A program made the translations under genes and the position numbers. The notes beneath the pieces were generated by a model. That model made no database searches. It was not told the DNA's origin and was given only the letters and a program-made list of their open reading frames with translations. Of a DNA stretch of 64,000 bases, positions 1 to 8,557 are shown piece by piece. The stretch spans positions 434,001 through 498,000 of the forward strand of contig NZ_FOAF01000002.1 in NCBI RefSeq assembly GCF_900109575.1, in the 5' to 3' direction. Numbering within the stretch: position 1 is the stretch's first letter; every line of letters starts with the position of its first letter. This DNA is from Olivibacter domesticus (GTDB lineage: Bacteria > Bacteroidota > Bacteroidia > Sphingobacteriales > Sphingobacteriaceae).

Positions 1-1365
1 GACCGAAAAAATGATAAAGTATCCCGCCTCAATTCCATGAAATCCCATAAAAGACATGTCCGTTTCCTTACTGTAATCAAATAACATTCCTGAGCACTTG
101 TTAATGAAGAAAGATCCAATTCCGCCCGCCATACCGCCGATTCCGGTGATGGTAGCGATAGCCTTTTTAGGGAACATGTCTCCAACAGTAGTAAAAATAT
201 TGGCCGACCACGCTTGATGCGCTGCTCCGGCAATACCTATAATAAGCACCGGCCACCAATAGCTGATATGGCCGAGTGGCTGTGCAAATAATGCTAATAA
301 GGGGAAAAAAGCAAATATTAACATAGAACGCATACGACCTGCGTAAGGATTCATTCCCTTCTTATCTACAAAATATGTGGGTAACCATCCTCCAATGATC
401 GAAAGAAGCGTAATCAAATAAAGCACAAAAAGAGGCAACGCGCTGTCTGTAGAATCCATTCCATAAACCGAACTTAGGTAAGCAGGTGTCCAGAAAAGAA
501 AGAACCACCAAACGCCATCCGTCATAAATTTACCAAAAGCAAAAGCCCAGGTTTGATTATATTTAAAACATTGCACAAAAGAAACTTTCGTAGTTGTTTC
601 CTCTTTGTAATCCACAAGTTTTCTATCATTTATCAAATCTTGCTGAATATAAGCAAGCTCCTCCTTACCTACTCTAGGATGTACCTCGGGCTTATGATAA
701 ATAAAAATCCAAAAACCCATCCATAGAAAACCCAATGCACCTATGATGATAAAAGACATTTCCCAACCGTAGGCTGCCGCAATAAAAGGTATTGTAACAG
801 GAGCAGCAAGAGCTCCTACGGTTGCCCCTGCATTGAAAATACTGGTAGCAAAAGCTCTATCTTTCTTTGGAAAGTATTCTGCAGTCGCTTTAATGGCAGC
901 TGGAAAATTACCTGCTTCACCAAGCGCCAAGACGAAACGAGCAAAAATAAAAAGCGCTACACTTACCGTTATAATGTTGGCGGTATTATCAACCATTGCT
1001 ATTGACTCCTTCGCTCCTTCAAACCCAACTAACCAATTACCTGTCAGCAAACCAGCCGTAGCAATACCACAAAAGGCATGTAAGCAAGCGCCAATAGACC
1101 AGATACCTATTGCCCAAAGAAATCCCTTTTTAGTATCGAGCCAATCAACAAATCTACCTGCAAATAAAAGCGAAATGGCATAAAAAATGGAAAATAAAGC
1201 GGTGATATTACCATAATCGTTGTTGGTCCAATGAAACTCCGGGGCAATAAAATCATTCCATGTTAAGGATAGGACTTGCCTATCCAAATAATTGATTGTA
1301 GTAGCAAAAAAAAGCAAGGAACAGATTGTCCATCTGTATTTACCAATAGTTTGTTTTTGGTTCAT
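1..1365 (-). CDS. exuT: MFS hexuronate transporter, ExuT-like (C-terminus cut by window edge)
   Basis: An open frame runs from an ATG at 1365 leftwards off the window, giving 455 codons without a stop. The translation begins MNQKQTIGKYRWTICSLLFF and contains INYLDRQVLS, the first-helix signature of the anion:cation symporter branch of the major facilitator superfamily, followed by many hydrophobic helices. ExuT-type members import galacturonate and glucuronate through the inner membrane. It lies next to uxaC, uxaA and uxaB on the same strand, which fits uptake of the hexuronates those enzymes use. A terminator-like hairpin separates it from uxaC, so it may have its own promoter; a palindrome sits 35 bases upstream of its start. 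The exact substrate is inferred from neighbours, and other acid sugars are possible. Confidence 0.88.
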   Translation of the reverse strand, partial: MNQKQTIGKYRWTICSLLFFATTINYLDRQVLSLTWNDFIAPEFHWTNNDYGNITALFSIFYAISLLFAGRFVDWLDTKKGFLWAIGIWSIGACLHAFCGIATAGLLTGNWLVGFEGAKESIAMVDNTANIITVSVALFIFARFVLALGEAGNFPAAIKATAEYFPKKDRAFATSIFNAGATVGALAAPVTIPFIAAAYGWEMSFIIIGALGFLWMGFWIFIYHKPEVHPRVGKEELAYIQQDLINDRKLVDYKEETTTKVSFVQCFKYNQTWAFAFGKFMTDGVWWFFLFWTPAYLSSVYGMDSTDSALPLFVLYLITLLSIIGGWLPTYFVDKKGMNPYAGRMRSMLIFAFFPLLALFAQPLGHISYWWPVLIIGIAGAAHQAWSANIFTTVGDMFPKKAIATITGIGGMAGGIGSFFINKCSGMLFDYSKETDMSFMGFHGIEAGYFIIFSV

Positions 1366-1399
1366 TATTTTTGGTTATATCATTTAATTAGGTTAATTT

Positions 1400-1411
1400 G
1401 AAAACGTTTGC
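1400..1411. promoter_or_regulatory. candidate LacI/GntR-type operator upstream of exuT
   Basis: GAAAACGTTTGC is a 12-base near-perfect palindrome centred on CG (only one symmetric pair mismatched), 35 bases upstream of the transporter ATG. Centre and size suit a LacI-family site, but it differs from the ACGCAATCG operators elsewhere in the window, so any binding protein would be a different one. This is a single occurrence and therefore weak. Confidence 0.3.
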
Positions 1412-1498
1412 ACATCTCCATAGATAATTTAAATTCACCTTTGAAATACAATGATATCAATTTTTAATCAATTTACCTTATTATTCTTATTTAAAGTC

Positions 1499-1526
1499 AA
1501 AAAGCAGACGGAGTCGTCTGCTTTTT
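1499..1526 (-). terminator. rho-independent terminator after uxaC
   Basis: Perfect 12-base arms (AAAAAGCAGACG / CGTCTGCTTTTT) with a 4-base loop begin 6 bases beyond the uxaC stop. On the minus strand the stem is followed by a T tract. It should end the uxaB-uxaA-uxaC transcript and, because the arms are A/T flanked, may act in both directions. Confidence 0.85.
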
Positions 1527-1532
1527 GAAAGC

Positions 1533-2939
1533 TTATTTCGGCCAGTTAAAATAGGCGCTAGCATTATTATAACAGATATCTTGGATCACTTTGCCTATCC
1601 AAGGTAGATTGTCTGGCAGTTCTCCTTTTTCAATTTCTTCACCAAAAAGGTTACATAAGATACGTCGGAAGTACTCATGTCTTGGATAGGATAAAAAGCT
1701 TCTGGAATCTGTCAACATCCCGACAAAATTGCTGATCAATCCCATATTAGACAAGGCATTCATTTGCCTAATCATACCATCTTTTTGATCTAGAAACCAC
1801 CAGCCCGATCCAAATTGAATTTTCCCTGAAGACGACCCATCATTAAAATTACCGATCATCGTGGCTATCAATTCGTTATCAGATGGGTTTAAATTATATA
1901 ATATTGTTTTAGCTAGTTTATCCTGGCTATCTAACTTATCTAAAAAACCTGCTAAGGCTTTGCCCTGTGAAAAATCACCAATAGAATCCCAACCAGTATC
2001 TGGGCCAAGCTTTTGCATCATCCTGGAATTATTATTGCGAAGTGCCCCTAGATGATATTGTTGTACCCACCCCTTTTCATGGTCCCATTCAGCAAAATAA
2101 GTCAACATAGCCGATCGGAACTGGTTATGTTCTTCGTCAGAAATCAATTTGCCTTCCAAAGCACTGGAAAAGGTTGTTCGTATATCCTCTAAACGGTACG
2201 AATCATTATAAATTTTTTCTAATCCGTGATCGGATACGCAACAACCATTTTCGGCAAAATAATCGTGCCTTGATTTTAAAGCATGCAAATAATCATCAAA
2301 ATTTTGAATACTTATTTTCGACACCTCCTCTAGCTTTCTAACATAACTTTTGAATTTTGAGAGTATTGATAAGTTCATTGCATTATCTGGTCGAAAGGCA
2401 GGTAACACTTTGATCTCAAAACCTTCACTTTTTAGTTGTTGATGATATATAAGCGAATCTGTTGGATCATCTGTTGTGCAAACAATCTTTACATTCATTT
2501 TCCTTAAAAGATTACGAACACTATAAGCAGGATCTTTAAGGAGTGCATTACATTGATCATAAATCCTATCTGCTGTTTCGGGACTCAATATTTCATTAAT
2601 ACCGAAATAACGCTTCAACTCTAAATGCGTCCAATGATATAGCGGATTCCTTAATGTATAAGGTACTGTTTCAGCCCATTTTAAGAATTTTTCGCGGTCA
2701 CTTTTCTCTCCCGTACAATAACTTTCATCAACACCATTCGTACGCATAGCACGCCATTTATAATGATCGCCATATAGCCAAACCTGCGTTATATTGTCAA
2801 ATTGTGCATCTTCCGCAATTTGTTGTGGAGATAGATGACAGTGATAATCAATAATTGGCATTTGCACAGCATAATCATGATATAAGGACTGTGCAGTGGT
2901 ACTTTCTAATAAAAAATTTTTATCTAAAAACGGTTTCAT
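1533..2939 (-). CDS. uxaC: glucuronate/galacturonate isomerase UxaC
   Basis: The 468-residue protein has the normal length of the uronate isomerase family (amidohydrolase fold). It carries the N-terminal metal site IDYHCHLSPQQIAED (H-x-H) and the usual GVDESYCTG and WDSIGDFSQG regions. UxaC interconverts D-galacturonate and D-tagaturonate (or glucuronate and fructuronate) in the cytoplasm, the first step after pectin monomers are imported. It is followed by a strong terminator and preceded by 356 bases of non-coding DNA before uxaA. With uxaA and uxaB on the same strand it forms the galacturonate branch of hexuronate catabolism. The assignment is firm; which epimer is preferred cannot be read from the sequence, but context favours galacturonate. 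Confidence 0.95.
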   Translation of the reverse strand: MKPFLDKNFLLESTTAQSLYHDYAVQMPIIDYHCHLSPQQIAEDAQFDNITQVWLYGDHYKWRAMRTNGVDESYCTGEKSDREKFLKWAETVPYTLRNPLYHWTHLELKRYFGINEILSPETADRIYDQCNALLKDPAYSVRNLLRKMNVKIVCTTDDPTDSLIYHQQLKSEGFEIKVLPAFRPDNAMNLSILSKFKSYVRKLEEVSKISIQNFDDYLHALKSRHDYFAENGCCVSDHGLEKIYNDSYRLEDIRTTFSSALEGKLISDEEHNQFRSAMLTYFAEWDHEKGWVQQYHLGALRNNNSRMMQKLGPDTGWDSIGDFSQGKALAGFLDKLDSQDKLAKTILYNLNPSDNELIATMIGNFNDGSSSGKIQFGSGWWFLDQKDGMIRQMNALSNMGLISNFVGMLTDSRSFLSYPRHEYFRRILCNLFGEEIEKGELPDNLPWIGKVIQDICYNNASAYFNWPK

Positions 2940-3295
2940 TCTTCTAATTATTTGTTTAATGGCTTTTTTATTTTTCTCTCGGTTTGCCCCAAAAGGAACA
3001 AAACCGAGGAAGATAGTGACGAGCTCCTATGAACACCTTCGAAAACAAACAAAAGGTGAATAACTCATGACTTCATAATTCTCGCTAAAAAGTTTTCCCT
3101 TAGCCATAATATGCAGCCGCTTCGCTTCCTCATATTATTCTCTCATCCCCTAAAAACTTTTTTTAACACACATCCGCCAGTGGTCGGACAAGTTCTTATG
3201 AGGTCGGTCTTGCTAGCGTAGTGTGATAATATCTCTTCTTGATAAATTAGTTGTTAACACCTCATAACTCGCAACTAACAACTAACAACTCACCA
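2940..3295. other. 356-base intergenic region between uxaA and uxaC
   Basis: No convincing gene on either strand. It holds a small inverted repeat near 2977-3016 (CTCGGTTT ... AAACCGAG), a short CACCTT/AAGGTG pair near 3040, and the string CTATGAACACCT near 3030, which recurs at about 58560 in another intergenic repeat. Next to the uxaA stop is a run of AACTAACAACT units (about 3270-3292), one of several such A/C/T-rich runs lying 3' of genes in this window. Confidence 0.5.
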
Positions 3296-4939
3296 TTACA
3301 AAGACACTCCCCTCTTCCATGGAATAAAATCGTCCTGATTAAGTTGGACAGCTTTGGGTATCACTTCTCCGCTGGCGGCTCGTATACAATATTCTAAAAT
3401 ATCTTCTCCCATTTGTTCGATCGTTTTCTCTCCAGCGATAATAGGTCCGCAGTCTATATCGATTATATCAGCCATACGCGAGGCTAACTGTGAATTTGTA
3501 GCAACTTTTATTACTGGGCAAACGGGGTTTCCTGTCGGCGTACCTAAACCGGTTGTAAACAAGATAAGTGTAGCACCACTCGCAGCCTTTCCCGTAGTTG
3601 CCTCTACATCGTTGCCCGGTGTACAAACTAAATTAAGTCCTGGTTTTACGGCTGGCTCGGTGTAATCCAATACATCCTCCACGGGCGCTGTTCCTCCTTT
3701 CTTCGCTGCCCCATTACTTTTTATGGCGTCTGTAATCAATCCGTCTTTGATATTTCCGGGAGATGGATTCATATGAAATCCAGAGCCTGCATTTTCGGCA
3801 GCTTCACTATAAGCTGTCATCAATTCAATGAATTTTTTAGCGGCCGCTTCATCTTTCGTGCGATCTATCAAATTCTGTTCAGCACCGCAAAGCTCCGGAA
3901 ACTCCGCCAACAGCACCTTTCCTCCGAGCGCCACGAGCAAATCCGAACAATAACCTACTGCTGGATTGGCAGAGATACCACTAAAGCCATCGCTTCCACC
4001 ACATTTAACGCCCAATGTTAGTTTAGTTAGGGAAGCTGGTTTACGGGTAAGCTTGTTGGCCTCTACTAGGCCGAGAAAAGTCTGTTTAATTGCGTCGGTA
4101 ATCATATCCTCTTCACTTTTTGACTGTTGCTGTTCAAAAATATGCAAGGGTTTATCGAATGTTGGATTACGTTCTTTTAAATCCCGAAGAAAATCTTGCA
4201 CCTGCAAGTTCTGACATCCTAAACTCAACACCGTTACACCGGCTACATTTGGATGATCAGCATAGGCTGCAAGCAATTTACTAAGTACAGCAGCATCTTG
4301 CCGAATACCTCCGCAACCACCTTGATGATTTAAAAACTTAATCCCATCCACATTTTCAAATAGACGATCAGTGGGCACCAGGGATTCTTGCACATGCAGA
4401 TCTAACGCCTCGATATCACCACTATTCTTGTACCACTCGCGTAAAAGTTTCGCCTTTTGCTTATACTTGTCGGTCACCGCATAGCCCAACTCATTGTGTA
4501 AGGCCTCTCTAATGACATCTAAATTTCTATTCTCGCAAAATACGGTTGGAATAAACAACCAATAATTTGCGGTGCCTACCGTTCCATTAGTTCTATGATA
4601 ACCTAAAAAGGTACGATCAATAAACCGAGATACATCAGGCGGTTGCCACTTATATTGAGATGGGCGGTAGGTATAAGGTGCTGCCGCATGCTTTAAATTC
4701 TCGGTGCTCATGCGTTCACCTACCTGTACATCATACTGTACTTTTCCCACCAACGTTCCATACATAAAAACCTCCTCTCCTCGCTTTAAAGGGACTAGAT
4801 AGAATTTATGTTTTGCAGGTATATCCTCCTTCAACACATAAACCTGCTCTTTATAATGAATATGTTCACCTTTCTGAAGGTCTTGTAAGGCTACCAATAC
4901 ATTATCATGTGGATGTATTTTTAAAACGCGCGCTCCCAT
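3296..4939 (-). CDS. uxaA: altronate dehydratase UxaA
   Basis: The 547-residue protein has the two-part UxaA layout: an N-terminal SAF domain (about residues 1-95, including ILKIHPHDNVLVALQDL) and a C-terminal altronate hydrolase/galactarate dehydratase catalytic domain with LGVKCGGSDGFSGISANPA and LAEFPELCGAEQ. UxaA dehydrates D-altronate to 2-keto-3-deoxygluconate in the cytoplasm using Fe/Mn. In many genomes the SAF and catalytic parts are split into two genes; here they are one chain, as usual for this protein. It starts 14 bases after the uxaB stop, so the two are surely co-transcribed. Paralogous galactarate dehydratase is the only realistic alternative, and the neighbours argue against it. 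Confidence 0.94.
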   Translation of the reverse strand: MGARVLKIHPHDNVLVALQDLQKGEHIHYKEQVYVLKEDIPAKHKFYLVPLKRGEEVFMYGTLVGKVQYDVQVGERMSTENLKHAAAPYTYRPSQYKWQPPDVSRFIDRTFLGYHRTNGTVGTANYWLFIPTVFCENRNLDVIREALHNELGYAVTDKYKQKAKLLREWYKNSGDIEALDLHVQESLVPTDRLFENVDGIKFLNHQGGCGGIRQDAAVLSKLLAAYADHPNVAGVTVLSLGCQNLQVQDFLRDLKERNPTFDKPLHIFEQQQSKSEEDMITDAIKQTFLGLVEANKLTRKPASLTKLTLGVKCGGSDGFSGISANPAVGYCSDLLVALGGKVLLAEFPELCGAEQNLIDRTKDEAAAKKFIELMTAYSEAAENAGSGFHMNPSPGNIKDGLITDAIKSNGAAKKGGTAPVEDVLDYTEPAVKPGLNLVCTPGNDVEATTGKAASGATLILFTTGLGTPTGNPVCPVIKVATNSQLASRMADIIDIDCGPIIAGEKTIEQMGEDILEYCIRAASGEVIPKAVQLNQDDFIPWKRGVSL

Positions 4940-4953
4940 CTTCTTTTTATAAC

Positions 4954-6495
4954 TTAAACTGACTGAATTTCTTTATTATTTACAACCTCGCTAATAACAT
5001 CCAATGCCTCTTTATTCATTAATGCATGCAAGTATTTTTTCACTTCACTTCCGAATGTTGGTAACGTTGACAAATTAACGTTCCACAAACGTTGGTTTTT
5101 TAACACATCATCTACCACTTGCTCAGGGGACTGCCTATTCCAAAGATTTTCAAAGATTTCTGCCGACTCATCATTAATGGCATAATAACCTCTATTGTTA
5201 ACATAACCTTTGTAAGTATTATCGATACTCTTTTTCCCCTTCATAAAGAGCAAATAAGCGGCAAAACCTAACGCCATATACTGCGAAGAAGCATTATGAC
5301 CTTTATAGTATCCTTTTAAGAGGGCAACATTTCGCATTTCCATCTTAGAAGTATAATTTAGGGTAATATTAATCCATTTATGATCTAAGGATTTATTACG
5401 GAATCTATCTAACACTTTTCCGGCAAAGACATCCGCCTCTTCTTTGGATATTTGGGAACCAACAACTGTAGGAACAATTTCCTGCATTAATAAATTAGTA
5501 ATAAAATGCTCCATTAACGGATTAGCCATAGCCTCTTTAACGGTTTCAAAACCTGCGAGAACGGCAAGTCCACAGGTAAACGTATGTGTGCCGTTCAATA
5601 GACGTAATTTGAGCTCTTTAAACTTACTTATGTCGCCTGTGATAACTAAACCCTCGTCAATCGTACTAAATGACAACACTTCTTTCACATAAGGGTCTTT
5701 CGCCTCAATAGCCCACAGGCGGAAAGGCTCAGCCATAATCATAAGCTCATCTTTATAGCCCAATTTTTTTTCCATGGATTGATGTTCCTCATAAGGCAGT
5801 TTCCCTGGAACAATACGGTCGACCAGCGAATTACAAAAATAATTCGCATCATTAAGCCAGCTTATGAATTTTTCTTCCGAAAGATGTTCGCTTGCTAATT
5901 GAAGCAGAATGTTTTTCAACTTTAATCCGTTATCGGATATAAGTTCGGTAGGTACCACCACCAACCCTGATGCCTTACTCCCTTCAAAATGTTTAAAACG
6001 TGCATATAAAAATGCAAGTAATTTCCCGGGGAAGGATGCAGGTGGCTGTGCTAAAATATTATCATTTTTATCATATACAATCCCTACCTCTGTTGTATTG
6101 GAGATAACAACCTTCATTTCAGGATCTAGCGCATATTGCATAATATCATGCCAATTGTCTTGCGCGGAAAGAACCTCTTTGATAGATGAATTCAATAGGT
6201 ATTCCTCTACGTCTTTTCCATCCTCTATTCCTTTTACACAAAGCGTATATAAACCGTCCTGTTCATTAAAACTGTCTGTTTTACCCGTACTGGTTGATTT
6301 CACCACTACAATCCTTCCATTGAAAATACCAGCTCTATTGGCTTTATCAATGAAATAATCAGGTAATCCTCTAAGTAATACACCTGTGCCGAACTGTATC
6401 ACCTTGACAGGTAACTCGTTCCAATTGGCTACAGGCCCTAGAACTTCTGCGGGTAACGAACCCGTTTGCAAAAATTTGTTATTTAAACGTTCCAT
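4954..6495 (-). CDS. uxaB: tagaturonate reductase UxaB (altronate oxidoreductase)
   Basis: Member of the long-chain mannitol dehydrogenase family. An N-terminal Rossmann segment has VKVIQFGTGVLLRGLPDYF, and the C-terminal catalytic region has KLRLLNGTHTFTCGLAVLAG, with the family's lysine and NGxH residues. It reduces D-tagaturonate to D-altronate with NADH between UxaC and UxaA. I chose the ATG at 6495, which gives 513 residues beginning MERLNNKF. The frame can be extended 12 codons to a TTG at 6531, but family members normally begin close to the nucleotide-binding strand. It is upstream of uxaA by 14 bases. About 150 bases separate it from the GH105 gene, so it may share that promoter or have its own. 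Confidence 0.93.
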   Translation of the reverse strand: MERLNNKFLQTGSLPAEVLGPVANWNELPVKVIQFGTGVLLRGLPDYFIDKANRAGIFNGRIVVVKSTSTGKTDSFNEQDGLYTLCVKGIEDGKDVEEYLLNSSIKEVLSAQDNWHDIMQYALDPEMKVVISNTTEVGIVYDKNDNILAQPPASFPGKLLAFLYARFKHFEGSKASGLVVVPTELISDNGLKLKNILLQLASEHLSEEKFISWLNDANYFCNSLVDRIVPGKLPYEEHQSMEKKLGYKDELMIMAEPFRLWAIEAKDPYVKEVLSFSTIDEGLVITGDISKFKELKLRLLNGTHTFTCGLAVLAGFETVKEAMANPLMEHFITNLLMQEIVPTVVGSQISKEEADVFAGKVLDRFRNKSLDHKWINITLNYTSKMEMRNVALLKGYYKGHNASSQYMALGFAAYLLFMKGKKSIDNTYKGYVNNRGYYAINDESAEIFENLWNRQSPEQVVDDVLKNQRLWNVNLSTLPTFGSEVKKYLHALMNKEALDVISEVVNNKEIQSV

Positions 6496-6596
6496 TCGTA
6501 TGCTGGTCTTATTTTTATCTATTACAATCAAGTGCAGGCCTAAATTCCAACTCCCCGTCCCATAGTATCGCTAACACTAATACCATGTCATTGTTA

Positions 6597-6648
6597 TTCT
6601 TTAACTACCTAACTATTTCCCTACTCAACGATTTTACTAATTCACTAA
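6597..6648. repeat. degenerate AACTATTT-type repeat run 3' of the GH105 gene
   Basis: The spacer holds imperfect units such as TTTAACTACCTAACTATTTC and CTACTCAACGATTTTAC directly 3' of the GH105 stop. The same A/C/T-rich word family recurs at about 15450, 49760, 55910 and 58480, always 3' of a minus-strand gene. Function unknown. Confidence 0.5.
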
Positions 6649-8550
6649 TCACTTAAGCAGCCACTTTACCCAATCATGAGCGGCTGGATAATTCTGAAAA
6701 TCAGCAGGCAATTTTCGCCCATCTAAATATTCATTATATATCCAGGGGTCGCCGAGCGCAAAAATCTTACCCATACCGTATTTAGCAGTTGCCATTACAT
6801 TTATATTGTTTACACCCAAAACAGGTATTGCGGGCGCATATACAGTAAGTGAGCTTATTTCTTTCAGGTATAATTTATACGGTTTACTAAATATATCGTT
6901 CCCTTGCGGAACAGAGACTGCCCCCTGTTCATAGTTATTGTTTTTTACAAGCAAGTTGTTGTCCTCCTTAAAATGAATTCCAAAGCGGTTTGCCAGTAGG
7001 TTGAAATGTTTAAATTCTGCATTTCCTGCGTCATTACCTAATAAAACTAAGGTTCCACCTTTTTTCACCCAACTCATGATCGCCTCAATTTCTGGTTCTT
7101 GTATATAAGATGGATTATCCGTTTCTTTTTCCGTATCTGGATCAACAATGATGTAGACATTCGCTTTACGTAGGTTTTCTTTGGTTGGCTTCGTATTTAG
7201 CGAATCCGTTTGAGCGCCATAGGACTGGAAAATATAGCCTAATAAAGAATACCCGCCATTATCCTGTTCTTCCCATGTATAATGATAGCGTTCCTGTTGT
7301 CCCAGCAAATTTTTTCTCTTTTCATTATTGTAATAGTAATCCAGTACTACCTTTTTTCCCTTAGCAAATTTGAGGTTCGGCAACATCTCCATTTCTACCG
7401 CGCATTGAATAAAAGCGCCTATACCTTTAGGGTCGTTCTGTATAACAGGTTCGCTCATATAGTATTCAAAACTACCGTCGCGATATGGGGTTCCGCCCAA
7501 TCCAGATACCTTAACAGTACCGTTAAGGTTAACACGTCCTTGACTATCTTCCTCAATAAATTCTTTCAGAATACCTTTATAACCACTCTCAGCGTTTTTT
7601 AAAAATTTGGAAGGTAAATAACCTAAGCGGACTCCTTTAGCCAGGGTATAAACAAGCATCGATGATGCAGACGCTTCCGGATAGTTTCCTTTCTTCTCTG
7701 GCATATCGGTAACCTGATACCACAATCCATTAGGCTGCTGTACCTTTGTCACCGCATCAGCATAGCGATTTAAGATGGCAATAATGGAATCTCTTCCGGC
7801 ATGATTTTTCGGAAAATAATCCAATACATCCACGAGGGCCATTCCATACCATCCAAGAGCACGACTCCAGAAATTAGGTGATCTCCCTGTGTTTTTATCC
7901 GCCCATTTTTGCTCCTTAGATTCGTCCCAGCCATGATATAATAAACCTGTTTTTTCATCTCTGGTATTCTTTTCAATCAATATAAATTGTTTACTGATAT
8001 CATCAAATGCTTCGGGCTCATTAAATAGTTTGGCATATTCAGCATAAAAAGGTTGGCCCATATATAATCCATCTAGCCAAACTTGATGTGTGTAGATTTT
8101 TTTATGCCAGAAGCTCCCTTGCTTCGTGCGCGGATGTGTATCAAGCTGCTTCCTTAGATGTTGAACTGCTTTTAGGTACTTTTCTTTTCCAGTTACCTGA
8201 TATAGAAATAGCAGGATCTTTCCATTATTAATGAAATCGATGTTATAATCATCCATTTTATAGGCGTTAATAGTCCCATCTTCCTGTACATAATGGTCCA
8301 TTTTATGCTGGATATAATCGAAGTATTGTTTATCTGCGGTATTTTTCCAAACCCCTTCTACCCCTTTTAAAATTACCCCCAAGTCATAGCTCCATTTAGC
8401 TTCCTGACCTTTATCAAGCGTAAATGCATCTGGCCATGAACGCATCGCCGTTTGCGTCATTAGCTCACTGTATTTTTTTTCCTGTGCCAGTGCCTGTAAA
8501 CTAATTAGGAAAGAACCGGTAATTAAAATATTTTTTAGTATTCTGTTCAT
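6649..8550 (-). CDS. GH105 unsaturated galacturonyl hydrolase fused to a DUF4350 domain
   Basis: The first ~400 residues are a GH105 (alpha/alpha)6 barrel. They include WPDAFTLDKGQ near the start, the catalytic-region motif WLDGLYMGQPFYAEYA (aspartate at about residue 160) and NFWSRALGWYGMALVDVLDY. GH105 enzymes remove the 4,5-unsaturated uronic acid left by pectin lyases. The last ~190 residues (ANVYIIVDPD, MSWVKKGGTLVLLGNDAG) look like DUF4350, a class-I glutamine-amidotransferase-like fold of unknown role. Start: the frame is open to 8592, overlapping GH28, but the ATG at 8550 opens a good signal peptide (MNRILKNILITGSFLISLQ, cleavage near ALAQ) and leaves a 7-base gap. The mature protein is probably periplasmic and co-transcribed with GH28. 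Confidence 0.93.
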   Translation of the reverse strand: MNRILKNILITGSFLISLQALAQEKKYSELMTQTAMRSWPDAFTLDKGQEAKWSYDLGVILKGVEGVWKNTADKQYFDYIQHKMDHYVQEDGTINAYKMDDYNIDFINNGKILLFLYQVTGKEKYLKAVQHLRKQLDTHPRTKQGSFWHKKIYTHQVWLDGLYMGQPFYAEYAKLFNEPEAFDDISKQFILIEKNTRDEKTGLLYHGWDESKEQKWADKNTGRSPNFWSRALGWYGMALVDVLDYFPKNHAGRDSIIAILNRYADAVTKVQQPNGLWYQVTDMPEKKGNYPEASASSMLVYTLAKGVRLGYLPSKFLKNAESGYKGILKEFIEEDSQGRVNLNGTVKVSGLGGTPYRDGSFEYYMSEPVIQNDPKGIGAFIQCAVEMEMLPNLKFAKGKKVVLDYYYNNEKRKNLLGQQERYHYTWEEQDNGGYSLLGYIFQSYGAQTDSLNTKPTKENLRKANVYIIVDPDTEKETDNPSYIQEPEIEAIMSWVKKGGTLVLLGNDAGNAEFKHFNLLANRFGIHFKEDNNLLVKNNNYEQGAVSVPQGNDIFSKPYKLYLKEISSLTVYAPAIPVLGVNNINVMATAKYGMGKIFALGDPWIYNEYLDGRKLPADFQNYPAAHDWVKWLLK

Positions 8551-8557
8551 TTGATCG

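Noticed and set aside
833-1183. Plus-strand 116-codon open frame
   Set aside because: Lies entirely antisense to the hexuronate transporter, whose translation is clearly MFS; the plus-strand product resembles nothing and has low complexity.
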